Shown: positions 1 through 5,415 of the stretch, in pieces
Layout: each line of letters starts with the position of its first letter
Position numbering within the stretch: the first letter of the stretch is position 1
From: JBOGZI01 sp050697275
GTDB taxonomy: Bacteria > Actinomycetota > Thermoleophilia > Solirubrobacterales > 70-9
Reading direction: 5' to 3'
Assembly (NCBI GenBank): GCA_050697275.1
Contig: JBOGZI010000276.1
Coordinates: 1 to 7,108 of the forward strand
Length of the DNA stretch: 7,108 nt
Notes under the pieces: model-generated
The model's input: only the letters and a program-made list of their open reading frames with translations
The model's database searches: none
Told to the model about the DNA's origin: nothing
Translations under genes and position numbers: made by a program

Positions 1-1200
1 GCGGTGGTCGCCGCGCGCGTCGAGCGAGCCGCCGCGAAGGCCGCCCGTGCCGCGCACGGCGAAGCCGTCGGGCCGGGCCTCGATCTCGGCTCCGAGCCCG
101 GCGAGTCCGTCCACCACCGCCGCGACCCGGTCGGACTCCTTGTGCCGGAGCTCCTCGGCGCCGCTCACCACCGTCTCCCCCTCGGCGAAGCAGCCGAGCA
201 GAGCGACCAGGGGAAGCTCGTCGATCAGCGCGGGCACCTCCTCCCCGCCCACGGTCGTCCCGCCGAGCTCGGCGTGGCGAACCTCCAGCGACGCGATCGG
301 CTCCGGACCGGGCTCGCGGATCTCGTGCACCGCCATCCCCGCCCCGCCGTCCTCATCCATCGGGACGCCCATCCGCGCCAGCACGGAGAGCAGGCCGATC
401 CGGTTCTTGTTGATCCCGACCTCCTGCACCCGGAGCTCGGACCCCGGAAGCAGCAGCGCGGCCGCGATCAGGAAGGCGGCCGAGGAGAAGTCGCCGGGCA
501 CCGGCACGTCCCCGGACTCCAGCCGCTCGGCGGGCATCACCGTGATCGCGCCGTTCGCCCTGCTGAGCTGCGCCCCGGACGCTGCCAGCATCCGCTCGGT
601 GTGGTCGCGCGAGGGCGCCGGCTCCCTCACCGTGGTCTCCCCGGCGGCCAGCAGCCCCGCGAGCAGCAGGCAGGACTTCACCTGGGCGCTCGCCGCCGGT
701 TGTGAGTAGTCGATCCCCCGCAGCTCGCCACCGTGCACCCGCAGCGGCGGCAGCCGGCCGTCGCGGCCCTCGATCTCGGCGCCCATCAGGCGCAGCGGGT
801 CGATCACCCGGTCCACCGGCCGGCGCCGGATCGACTCGTCCCCGTCGAGCGTCCACTCCCCGCTCCGCTGCCCGGCGAGCCAGCCCGGCATGATCCGCAG
901 CAGCGTGCCGGCGTTGCCGACGTCGACCGCGGCGGGCTTCGCCCCGTGCAGCCCGACGCCCTCGACCTCGACGAACAGGCCTCCATGGCCGTCGGGGTCG
1001 CCCACCGAGACCCCGGCGCCCACCGCCGCCACCGCGTCGAGCGTGGCGCGGGTGTCGGCCGAGTGGAGATAGCCGCCGATCCGTGTCGGTCCCTCCGCCA
1101 TCGCCCCGATCAGGGCGGCGCGGTGGGAGATCGACTTGTCGGGCGGCGGACGCAGCTCGCCGCGCAGGCCCTGGGCGGCCGGTTCGAAGCGGACCGGCAT
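1..1200 (-). CDS. aroA: 3-phosphoshikimate 1-carboxyvinyltransferase (EPSP synthase), 3' end cut by window edge
   Basis: EPSP synthase transfers the enolpyruvyl group of PEP to shikimate-3-phosphate, the sixth step of the shikimate pathway, in the cytosol. The frame is open from the ATG at 1200 to the left edge (400 codons); the last 20-40 residues are missing. Visible family motifs are DKSISHR (residues 21-27, with Lys22 the expected active-site lysine), GNAGT (95-99), the DESIRRRP segment (121-128), SAQVK (171-175), SRDHTERML (197-205), PGDFSSAAF (235-243), DELP (327-330, Asp327 matching the catalytic Asp of E. coli AroA) and HKESDR (353-358). The window ends at GDHR, the start of the conserved C-terminal GDHR motif. 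The segment before DKS reads PPP where many homologues have PG. The position equivalent to E. coli Pro101 is Ile103. The gene follows tyrA by 37 bp and probably shares its transcript. The start is supported by a GGAGG box 12 bases upstream. Confidence 0.96.
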   Translation of the reverse strand, partial: MPVRFEPAAQGLRGELRPPPDKSISHRAALIGAMAEGPTRIGGYLHSADTRATLDAVAAVGAGVSVGDPDGHGGLFVEVEGVGLHGAKPAAVDVGNAGTLLRIMPGWLAGQRSGEWTLDGDESIRRRPVDRVIDPLRLMGAEIEGRDGRLPPLRVHGGELRGIDYSQPAASAQVKSCLLLAGLLAAGETTVREPAPSRDHTERMLAASGAQLSRANGAITVMPAERLESGDVPVPGDFSSAAFLIAAALLLPGSELRVQEVGINKNRIGLLSVLARMGVPMDEDGGAGMAVHEIREPGPEPIASLEVRHAELGGTTVGGEEVPALIDELPLVALLGCFAEGETVVSGAEELRHKESDRVAAVVDGLAGLGAEIEARPDGFAVRGTGGLRGGSLDARGDHR

Positions 1201-1212
1201 CAGTCGCCGCCC

Positions 1213-1217
1213 CCTCC
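1213..1217 (-). promoter_or_regulatory. Shine-Dalgarno box of aroA
   Basis: The minus strand reads GGAGGGGG here, with the GGAGG core 12 bases before the ATG at 1200. It lies in the short tyrA-aroA gap and is the clearest ribosome binding site in the window. It fixes the aroA start just ahead of the DKSISHR motif, as expected for the family. Most other genes here have weak sites and are spaced for translational coupling instead. Confidence 0.7.
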
Positions 1218-1237
1218 GCTTCGCGTCCGCGGGTAGC

Positions 1238-2317
1238 TCACCGTTCCACGCGGGAAACGTCGTGGCCCAGCTCGCGGACCAGCTCGGTCGCGCGGTCGGC
1301 CTCCTCGTCTCCGGCCACGTAGAGCGAGATCGCCCCCGAGCTCATGTCGGCCGCGGGGTAAAGCGCCATGTCCTCGATGTTGACGCCGGCCCGTCCCAGG
1401 GAGAGGGCGATCTCGGCGACGATCCCCGGCCGGTTCGGCACCGTGACGCGAAGCTCGTGCAGGGGGCCGCCGGCCAGCTCGGCCTCGAGCAGCTCGCGGC
1501 GGCGCCCAGCCGCATCGGCGTGCCAGGCGCCGAGCGCTTCCCGGTCGCCCCCGCGAAGCAGCTCGGCGGCCTCCCCCAGGCGCCTCGCGATCGTCTCGAT
1601 CTCCTCGGCGACGGCCTCGCGGTTGCCGGCGAAGATGTCGACCCAAACGGCCGGGTTGGCTCCCGCCACCCGGGTTGCGTCGCGAAAGCTCGGACCCACC
1701 TCGGGCAGCCGCTCGGACTCCTCGCTGGCGGCGGTGGCGGCCTGCGCGACGAGCACGTTCGCCAGCACGTGCGGCAGGTGGCTCACCGTCCCCATCAGGC
1801 GGTCGTGGGCCTCGGCCTCGATCGCCTGCGGGCGCGCCCCGAGATCGGCGATCGCGCGCTGCACCCGGTCATACAGCAGCCCGCCGGTGCGCTCGGTCGG
1901 GGTCAGGTACCAGCGCGCGCCCTCGAACAGGTCGGTCCGGGCGCTCTCGACGCCGGCGCTCTCCGCCCCCGCCAGCGGGTGACCGCCGATGAAGCGCTCC
2001 TCGTCGCCCAGCCGCGCGATCACCTCCCGCTTCACCGAGCCGACGTCGGTGACCGCGCAGTCAGCCGGGCTGGCGGCGAGGGCCTCAGCCGCGAGCGCCG
2101 GCAGGGCGCTCACCGGGGCCGCGCAGAAGACGATCTCGGCTCCTTCTGTGGCCTCGGCGACCGAGCCATGGGCGGCGCTGACCGCGCCCCGCTCCTCGGC
2201 GAGCCGGAGCAGGTCGGCGTCGGGGTCGAACCCCGCCACCTCGGCCTTCAGCCTGCTGCGCGCCGCCAGCCCGATCGAGCCGCCGATCAGCCCGACGCCG
2301 AGCACGGCGATCCTCAT
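1238..2317 (-). CDS. tyrA: Prephenate dehydrogenase with C-terminal ACT domain
   Basis: This enzyme oxidatively decarboxylates prephenate to 4-hydroxyphenylpyruvate with NAD(P)+, committing flux to tyrosine. The 359-residue protein starts with a Rossmann nucleotide-binding motif, GVGLIGGSIG (residues 7-16), followed by Asp31 after the second strand. Family motifs follow: DVGSVK (91-96), GGHPLAG (111-117) with the conserved His, SHLPH (179-183) with the catalytic-type His, and FRDATRVAGANPAVW (211-225), whose Arg binds prephenate in characterised homologues. A helical dimerisation region follows. Residues about 287-359 form an ACT domain (HELRVTVPNRPGIVAEI and onward), a ligand-binding module, so allosteric control by an amino acid is likely; tyrosine is the obvious candidate, by inference. 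The start lies 7 bases after the DAHP synthase stop, with no strong ribosome binding site, which suggests translational coupling. It is not fused to chorismate mutase, unlike E. coli TyrA; a separate AroH is encoded upstream. Confidence 0.96.
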   Translation of the reverse strand: MRIAVLGVGLIGGSIGLAARSRLKAEVAGFDPDADLLRLAEERGAVSAAHGSVAEATEGAEIVFCAAPVSALPALAAEALAASPADCAVTDVGSVKREVIARLGDEERFIGGHPLAGAESAGVESARTDLFEGARWYLTPTERTGGLLYDRVQRAIADLGARPQAIEAEAHDRLMGTVSHLPHVLANVLVAQAATAASEESERLPEVGPSFRDATRVAGANPAVWVDIFAGNREAVAEEIETIARRLGEAAELLRGGDREALGAWHADAAGRRRELLEAELAGGPLHELRVTVPNRPGIVAEIALSLGRAGVNIEDMALYPAADMSSGAISLYVAGDEEADRATELVRELGHDVSRVER

Positions 2318-2324
2318 CCGGCGG

Positions 2325-3422
2325 TCACTCTTGCGCTTCGCGCCGCGAGCGCACCGCGGCGGCGAGCCGGTCCAGCGCCAGCACGGTCGTGTCCCAGTCC
2401 ATGCAGGCGTCCGTGATCGACTGGCCGTAGACCATCTCCGCGCCCCGGGTGAGGTCCTGGCGGCCGGCGACCAGGAACGACTCGAGCATGACGCCGACGA
2501 TGCCGCGGTTACCGGCGGCGACCTGGTCCGCGATCTCGGCCGCCACCTGGCGCTGGCGCCCGGGGTCCTTGCCGCTGTTGTCGTGCGAGGCGTCGATCAC
2601 CAGCCGCTCGGGCAGCCCCGCCTCCCGCAGCAGCTCGAGGCCCTGCTCGACTGATTCCGGGTCGTAGTTGGGCGCGCCGCTGCCGCCCCGCAGGATCACG
2701 TGGCAGTCGGGGTTGCCGTCGGTGTGGAAGATCGCGGGCGTCCCGCTGGCGTCGACACCCGCGAAGGCGTGGCGCGTCGCCGCGGCATGGACGGCGTCGG
2801 CGGCCACCTTGATGTTCCCGTGCGTCCCGTTCTTGAAGCCGACCGGCATCGAGAGCCCCGAGGCGAGCTGTCGGTGGATCTGGCTCTCGGTGGTGCGCGC
2901 CCCGATCGCCCCCCAGGCGACCACGTCGGAGATGTACTGCGGCGTGATCGGGTCGAGGAACTCGCAGCCGATCGGCAGCCCGAGGTCGAGCACCTCCCGC
3001 AGGAGCGAACGCGCCATGTGCAGGCCGGTGTTGACGTCCCCGGTCCCGTCCAGGTGGGGATCGTTGATCAGGCCCTTCCAGCCGATCGTCGTCCGCGGCT
3101 TCTCGAAGTAGACCCGCATCGCGACGCAGAGGGCGTCGCGCAGCTCCGACCCGGCGGCGCTGAGCCGTCTCGCGTACTCCAGCGCGGCGTCGACGTCGTG
3201 GACGCTGCAGGGGCCGACCACGACCAGAAGGCGATCGTCCTCGCGGTCGAGCACCCCCGCCACCTCCCGGCGGCCGCTCAGCACGGCGTCCTCCTGCGCG
3301 TCTGAGAGCGGCAGGTCGTCGAGGATCTCAGCGGGCGGGATCAGGCGGACGACCCGCCCGATCCGCTGGTCGCGGACTCGGCTCGAATGTTGTGTCGGTA
3401 GGTCCTTCATCTCCAGATTCAT
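2325..3422 (-). CDS. aroF: Class I 3-deoxy-7-phosphoheptulonate (DAHP) synthase, AroF/AroG/AroH type
   Basis: DAHP synthase condenses PEP with erythrose-4-phosphate, the entry reaction of the shikimate pathway and its usual control point. The 365-residue protein aligns along its whole length with the short E. coli-type class I enzymes (about 350 residues). Motifs include VGPCSVHD (69-76), VYFEKPRTTIGWKGLINDP (104-122), GARTTESQ (174-181), GFKNGTHG (195-202), GNPDCHVILRGG (236-247), DASHDNS (277-283) and SITDAC (335-340). The four metal ligands known from E. coli AroG are all present, as Cys72, His280, Glu314 and Asp338. The N-terminal arm that carries feedback control in this family is present, but I cannot say which amino acid it senses, so the aroF symbol marks the family only. 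I chose the first ATG because AGAGGGA lies nine bases upstream; the ATG at residue 5 has no suitable site. The gene is preceded by a candidate aromatic attenuator and followed closely by tyrA. Confidence 0.95.
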   Translation of the reverse strand: MNLEMKDLPTQHSSRVRDQRIGRVVRLIPPAEILDDLPLSDAQEDAVLSGRREVAGVLDREDDRLLVVVGPCSVHDVDAALEYARRLSAAGSELRDALCVAMRVYFEKPRTTIGWKGLINDPHLDGTGDVNTGLHMARSLLREVLDLGLPIGCEFLDPITPQYISDVVAWGAIGARTTESQIHRQLASGLSMPVGFKNGTHGNIKVAADAVHAAATRHAFAGVDASGTPAIFHTDGNPDCHVILRGGSGAPNYDPESVEQGLELLREAGLPERLVIDASHDNSGKDPGRQRQVAAEIADQVAAGNRGIVGVMLESFLVAGRQDLTRGAEMVYGQSITDACMDWDTTVLALDRLAAAVRSRREAQE

Positions 3423-3431
3423 CTTGGCTGT

Positions 3432-3438
3432 TCCCTCT
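3432..3438 (-). promoter_or_regulatory. Shine-Dalgarno box of the DAHP synthase gene
   Basis: The minus strand reads AGAGGGA, ending nine bases before the ATG at 3422. This decides the start in favour of the first Met over the one four codons later. The bases directly upstream (3439-3448) are complementary to the aromatic codons of the candidate leader peptide, so access to this site could depend on what the leader RNA pairs with. Confidence 0.65.
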
Positions 3439-3567
3439 TTTCTACTGGTCCGGCGATGGTCCTTGGGTACGGCACGTCCTCGGGAGGCGTCCGGCGGCGA
3501 TCTCGATGCGGTCGGCGGCTTGGGCAGCCGCGGGCCGGACGCCTAGGTAAATCGCCAGAAGTAGAAA
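3439..3567 (-). promoter_or_regulatory. Candidate long-range pairing between leader codons and the DAHP synthase ribosome-binding region
   Basis: On the transcript, CCAGUAGAAA (3448 to 3439) lies immediately upstream of the AGAGGGA ribosome binding site. It is complementary to UUUCUAC plus UGG of the leader ORF (3567-3561 and 3557-3555). This makes 7 + 3 base pairs with a single three-base bulge that is exactly the Phe codon at 3558-3560. The pairing encloses the 11-bp stem at 3485-3544, so both can exist in one folded arm. I infer that a ribosome stalled on the aromatic codons would block this pairing and leave the DAHP synthase start accessible. The complementarity is directly visible; the regulatory role is a hypothesis, and complementarity of this length could arise by chance. 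Confidence 0.4.
3485..3544 (-). promoter_or_regulatory. Attenuator-like stem after the aromatic leader ORF
   Basis: A perfect 11-bp inverted repeat, AGGCGTCCGGC on the minus strand (3544-3534) and GCCGGACGCCT (3495-3485), encloses 38 bases. Those contain a smaller perfect hairpin, GCGGCT-GCCCA-AGCCGC (3531-3515). The first arm begins inside the UAG stop codon of the leader ORF, one codon past the last Phe codon, so a ribosome stalled at the aromatic codons would cover it. The heptamer GCCGGAC occurs a second time at 3454-3448 and can pair with the same arm, which offers a mutually exclusive fold. No U-tract follows the stem, so it does not look like an ordinary intrinsic terminator. A role in translational control or factor-dependent termination is inferred. 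Confidence 0.55.
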
Positions 3568-3632
3568 TAGGCACGCGTGCGAGCCGCCTTGCGGCCCGGG
3601 GAAACCAGGGTCTGCGTGCCCGTGCGAATCAC
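3543..3632 (-). CDS. Candidate aromatic leader peptide (attenuator ORF) upstream of DAHP synthase
   Basis: A 29-codon ORF starting at a GTG and ending in Tyr-Phe-Tyr-Phe-Trp-Arg-Phe-Thr-stop lies 120 bp ahead of the DAHP synthase gene. Two Tyr, three Phe and one Trp within seven codons, in a GC-rich genome where such codons are uncommon, placed before the gene for the first aromatic-pathway enzyme, is the signature of a leader peptide whose translation senses charged aromatic tRNAs. The rest is Arg/Thr-rich and matches no domain I know. The start is uncertain. The GTG at 3632 falls at about +1 or +2 of a candidate promoter, so it may be translated leaderless. Alternatively, the same frame is open back to an ATG at 3734 (63 residues), five bases after the hisC stop, with GGAGG 13 bases upstream, and could be translated by coupling. 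Both versions share the aromatic C-terminus. I have not seen homologues, so expression is inferred. Confidence 0.62.
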   Translation of the reverse strand: MIRTGTQTLVSPGRKAARTRAYFYFWRFT

Positions 3633-3639
3633 TGGAGCC

Positions 3640-3668
3640 TTTGTACCAGAGGGATCGGAAAAAGTCAC
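3640..3668 (-). promoter_or_regulatory. Candidate sigma-70-type promoter for the leader and DAHP synthase
   Basis: On the minus strand a -35-like GTGACT (3668-3663) is separated by exactly 17 bases from a -10-like TACAAA (3645-3640). Each matches four of six consensus bases, including TGAC and the TA..A core. The expected start point is about 3633-3632, an A followed by the GTG of the aromatic leader ORF, which would give a leaderless or near-leaderless transcript. The local sequence is less GC-rich than its surroundings (T-run, A-run). The match is modest and unsupported by mapping data. Read-through from hisC is also possible. Confidence 0.4.
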
Positions 3669-3739
3669 GCCGAACGCGCCGATGGCCTTGCGGCAATCCG
3701 GGCCAGTCGCGCGCTCGACGTGAACGCTCAGCATCGTGG

Positions 3740-4831
3740 TCAGATCGCCTCCGCGAGCGCGGAGAGGAAGCGCTGGTTCTCCTCGCGGGTGCCGTAGGTG
3801 ACGCGGATGTGGCCGGGGCTGCCGAGCGGCGTGCCGGGGCGGACCGCGACCCCGGCCCGGTCCAGCGATCCGACCAGCTCCGCCTCGTCGCGGTCGCCGA
3901 GCGAGATCCAGGCGAAGTTCGCCTCCGAGTCTGCGCCGCGAAGGCCGAGCTCGCGGACCCCCTCCTCGACGAAGAGCCGCTCGATCGCGTTCTTCTCGAC
4001 CCTGCCCACCACGTCGTCCTGATGCAGGATCGCCTCGGCCGCCGCCGCCTGCGCGATGTGGTTGACGCTGAAGGGCTGGCGCACCGCGTCGACCGCGGAG
4101 CGGAACTGCGGCGAGCAGAGCGCGTAGCCGACCCGCAGCCCGGCCAGGCCGTAGCACTTGCTGAAGGTGCGCAGCAGGACGAGGTTGGGGTGGGCGGCGA
4201 GCAGGTCGAGCGAGGAGTCGGGGTCGTCGACGGTCTGGAACTCGACGTATGCCTCGTCGACGATCACCGTCACCCGGTCGGGAAGCTCTTCGAGGAAGCC
4301 GCCGAGCCGCTCGACCGGGTGATAGGTCGCAGTGGGGTTGTTCGGGTTGCAGATCAGCAGCAGCTGGGTCGCCGCGGTCACCTCCGCGGCCATCGCCTCC
4401 AGGTCATGCCGGTAGTCATCGGTGAGCGGCACTGTGATCTCGCGGGCGCCGGAGAGCGCCGGCAGATAGGGATAGATCGAGAAGGAGGGCCAGGCGTAGA
4501 GGATCTCGTCGCCCTGCTCGCAGAGCGCGAGCGCCGCGGCGAGCAGGATCTCGCAGGAGCCGTTCGAGACCGCGATCCGGGCCGGGTCGGTCTCGAGGCG
4601 GTCCGCGATGCGGCGGCGCAGCACCCCCGCCGAGGGGTCCGGGTAGCGGTTCACCGCGGCGGCCGCCCGGGAGATCGCCTCGACGACCGCCGGGTGCGGT
4701 GGGTAGGGCGACTCGTTCGAGGCGAGCTTGATCGCGTCGGCGGTCTCGGCGCGCGCCTGGGCGTCGGCGAGCGACGCACCCGGCTCGTAGTGCGGGATCC
4801 GCGCCAGCTTCTCGGCGAAGGTGACGGTCAT
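3740..4831 (-). CDS. hisC: HisC-family PLP aminotransferase, probably the aromatic/prephenate-branch aminotransferase
   Basis: A fold-type I (class I/II) PLP aminotransferase of 363 residues, the usual HisC size. Visible features are SNESPYPPHP near the N-terminus (39-48), NGSCE (90-94) in the cofactor phosphate loop, CNPNNPTAT (161-169), VDEAYVEF (191-198), the Schiff-base lysine Lys225 in TFSKCYGLAGLRVGY (222-236), and the C-terminal IRVTYGTREEN (342-352). HisC converts imidazole-acetol phosphate to histidinol phosphate, and close paralogues transaminate phenylpyruvate and 4-hydroxyphenylpyruvate. With chorismate mutase upstream, DAHP synthase and prephenate dehydrogenase downstream, and no other his genes here, the aromatic role is the better guess; sequence alone cannot settle it. 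The ATG at 4831 is chosen because homology begins there. The frame is open to 5167, but that extension overlaps the acetyltransferase gene. No strong ribosome binding site is seen; a small GCGGC-AACAAT-GCCGC hairpin (4833-4848) sits just before the start. Confidence 0.9.
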   Translation of the reverse strand: MTVTFAEKLARIPHYEPGASLADAQARAETADAIKLASNESPYPPHPAVVEAISRAAAAVNRYPDPSAGVLRRRIADRLETDPARIAVSNGSCEILLAAALALCEQGDEILYAWPSFSIYPYLPALSGAREITVPLTDDYRHDLEAMAAEVTAATQLLLICNPNNPTATYHPVERLGGFLEELPDRVTVIVDEAYVEFQTVDDPDSSLDLLAAHPNLVLLRTFSKCYGLAGLRVGYALCSPQFRSAVDAVRQPFSVNHIAQAAAAEAILHQDDVVGRVEKNAIERLFVEEGVRELGLRGADSEANFAWISLGDRDEAELVGSLDRAGVAVRPGTPLGSPGHIRVTYGTREENQRFLSALAEAI

Positions 4832-4872
4832 GGCGGCATTGTTGCCGCTGAGGAGGCCCCGGAGCGGGGAGA

Positions 4873-5385
4873 TCAGTTCAGCGGGCGGCGCATGCTGATC
4901 GTCGGCACGTCGCCCGGCATGAACCGACCGCTGCCGCCGTCCGCCTCGAAGCCGTGGCGCCGGTAGAAGGACCGGGCCGCGGAGTTCCGCTCGAAGGTCC
5001 AGAGGACCAGCTCCCGGTAACCGCGCCCGGCCACCGCGGCGATCGCGTCCGAGATCAGCCCGCTTCCCACGCCCCGCCGCCAGCGATCGGGATGGACGTA
5101 GATGGCGACGAGCTCCGCGACGTCCGAGTCCTCCGGCTCCTCCCGGCCCGGGGCGGCCACGTAGCACGACCCGACCACGTCGTCCCCCTCGGTGGCGACC
5201 CGGCTGAACGAGTCCCCGCAGACCCCGCCGATGTGCCCGGCGATCTCACGAGCCCACTGGGCGGCGGGGAGGGCATCCAGGATCGAGTCGTCGACGATCC
5301 CCCGATAGCCGCTCCGCCAGGCCGCCGCGTTGATCGTGGCGATCGCCGCCGCGTCGTCCCTGGTCGCGTCGCGGATCTCGATCAT
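4873..5385 (-). CDS. GNAT-family N-acetyltransferase
   Basis: A 170-residue GNAT acetyltransferase, which would transfer an acetyl group from acetyl-CoA to an amine. Motif A is clear: VAIYVHPDRWRRGVGSGLI (residues 93-111) with the R-x-x-G-x-G acetyl-CoA pyrophosphate loop (Arg104, Gly107, Gly109). Motif B follows as RNSAARSFYRRHGFE (133-147). The N-terminal IRDATRDDAAAIATI (4-18) is the typical first strand and helix. The substrate cannot be read from the sequence. The gene sits between chorismate mutase and the HisC-like aminotransferase on the same strand, 30 and 41 bp from its neighbours, so it probably shares their transcript, yet no known aromatic-pathway step needs an acetyltransferase. 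A perfect hairpin ends at the base before its ATG and may limit its translation. It could be an inserted passenger gene or a modifier of a small amine. Confidence 0.88.
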   Translation of the reverse strand: MIEIRDATRDDAAAIATINAAAWRSGYRGIVDDSILDALPAAQWAREIAGHIGGVCGDSFSRVATEGDDVVGSCYVAAPGREEPEDSDVAELVAIYVHPDRWRRGVGSGLISDAIAAVAGRGYRELVLWTFERNSAARSFYRRHGFEADGGSGRFMPGDVPTISMRRPLN

Positions 5386-5415
5386 CGCCCCGATCGGCGC
5401 GGCTCCATCGGGGCG
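5386..5415 (-). repeat. Perfect 9-bp inverted repeat filling the aroH-acetyltransferase gap
   Basis: CGCCCCGAT (5415-5407 on the minus strand) pairs perfectly with ATCGGGGCG (5394-5386) across a 12-base loop. The element occupies every base between the chorismate mutase stop codon and the ATG of the acetyltransferase. It lacks a U-tract, so it is a poor intrinsic terminator. It could stabilise the upstream transcript end, or hide the only purine-rich stretch available as a ribosome binding site for the acetyltransferase. The repeat is seen; the role is inferred. Confidence 0.6.

Noticed and set aside
1136..2416. 426-codon open frame on the plus strand
   Set aside because: Antisense shadow of tyrA and the end of the DAHP synthase gene, with low-complexity composition and no motifs.
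3485..3544. Intrinsic (rho-independent) terminator
   Set aside because: The stem is strong, but the sequence after it on the transcript is CCCGAGGACG with no U-tract.
3442..3696. 84-codon minus-strand ORF across the DAHP synthase leader, with a hydrophobic stretch
   Set aside because: It runs in another frame over the leader ORF and the attenuator stem and ends just before the ribosome binding site. The hydrophobic stretch is short and no family is recognisable; the aromatic frame explains the region better.
4857..4869. 5-bp hairpin CCCCG-CTC-CGGGG between the acetyltransferase and hisC
   Set aside because: Too short and without a U-tract; such small stems are expected by chance at this GC content.
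3641..4966. 441-codon open frame on the plus strand
   Set aside because: It lies opposite hisC, is rich in Arg/Gly/Asp/Val as expected from the complement of GC-rich codons, and has no recognisable domain. hisC on the other strand shows full family motifs.
4832..5167. N-terminal extension of the HisC-family protein
   Set aside because: The frame is open, but the extension overlaps the acetyltransferase in another frame, and HisC homology and normal length begin at the ATG at 4831.
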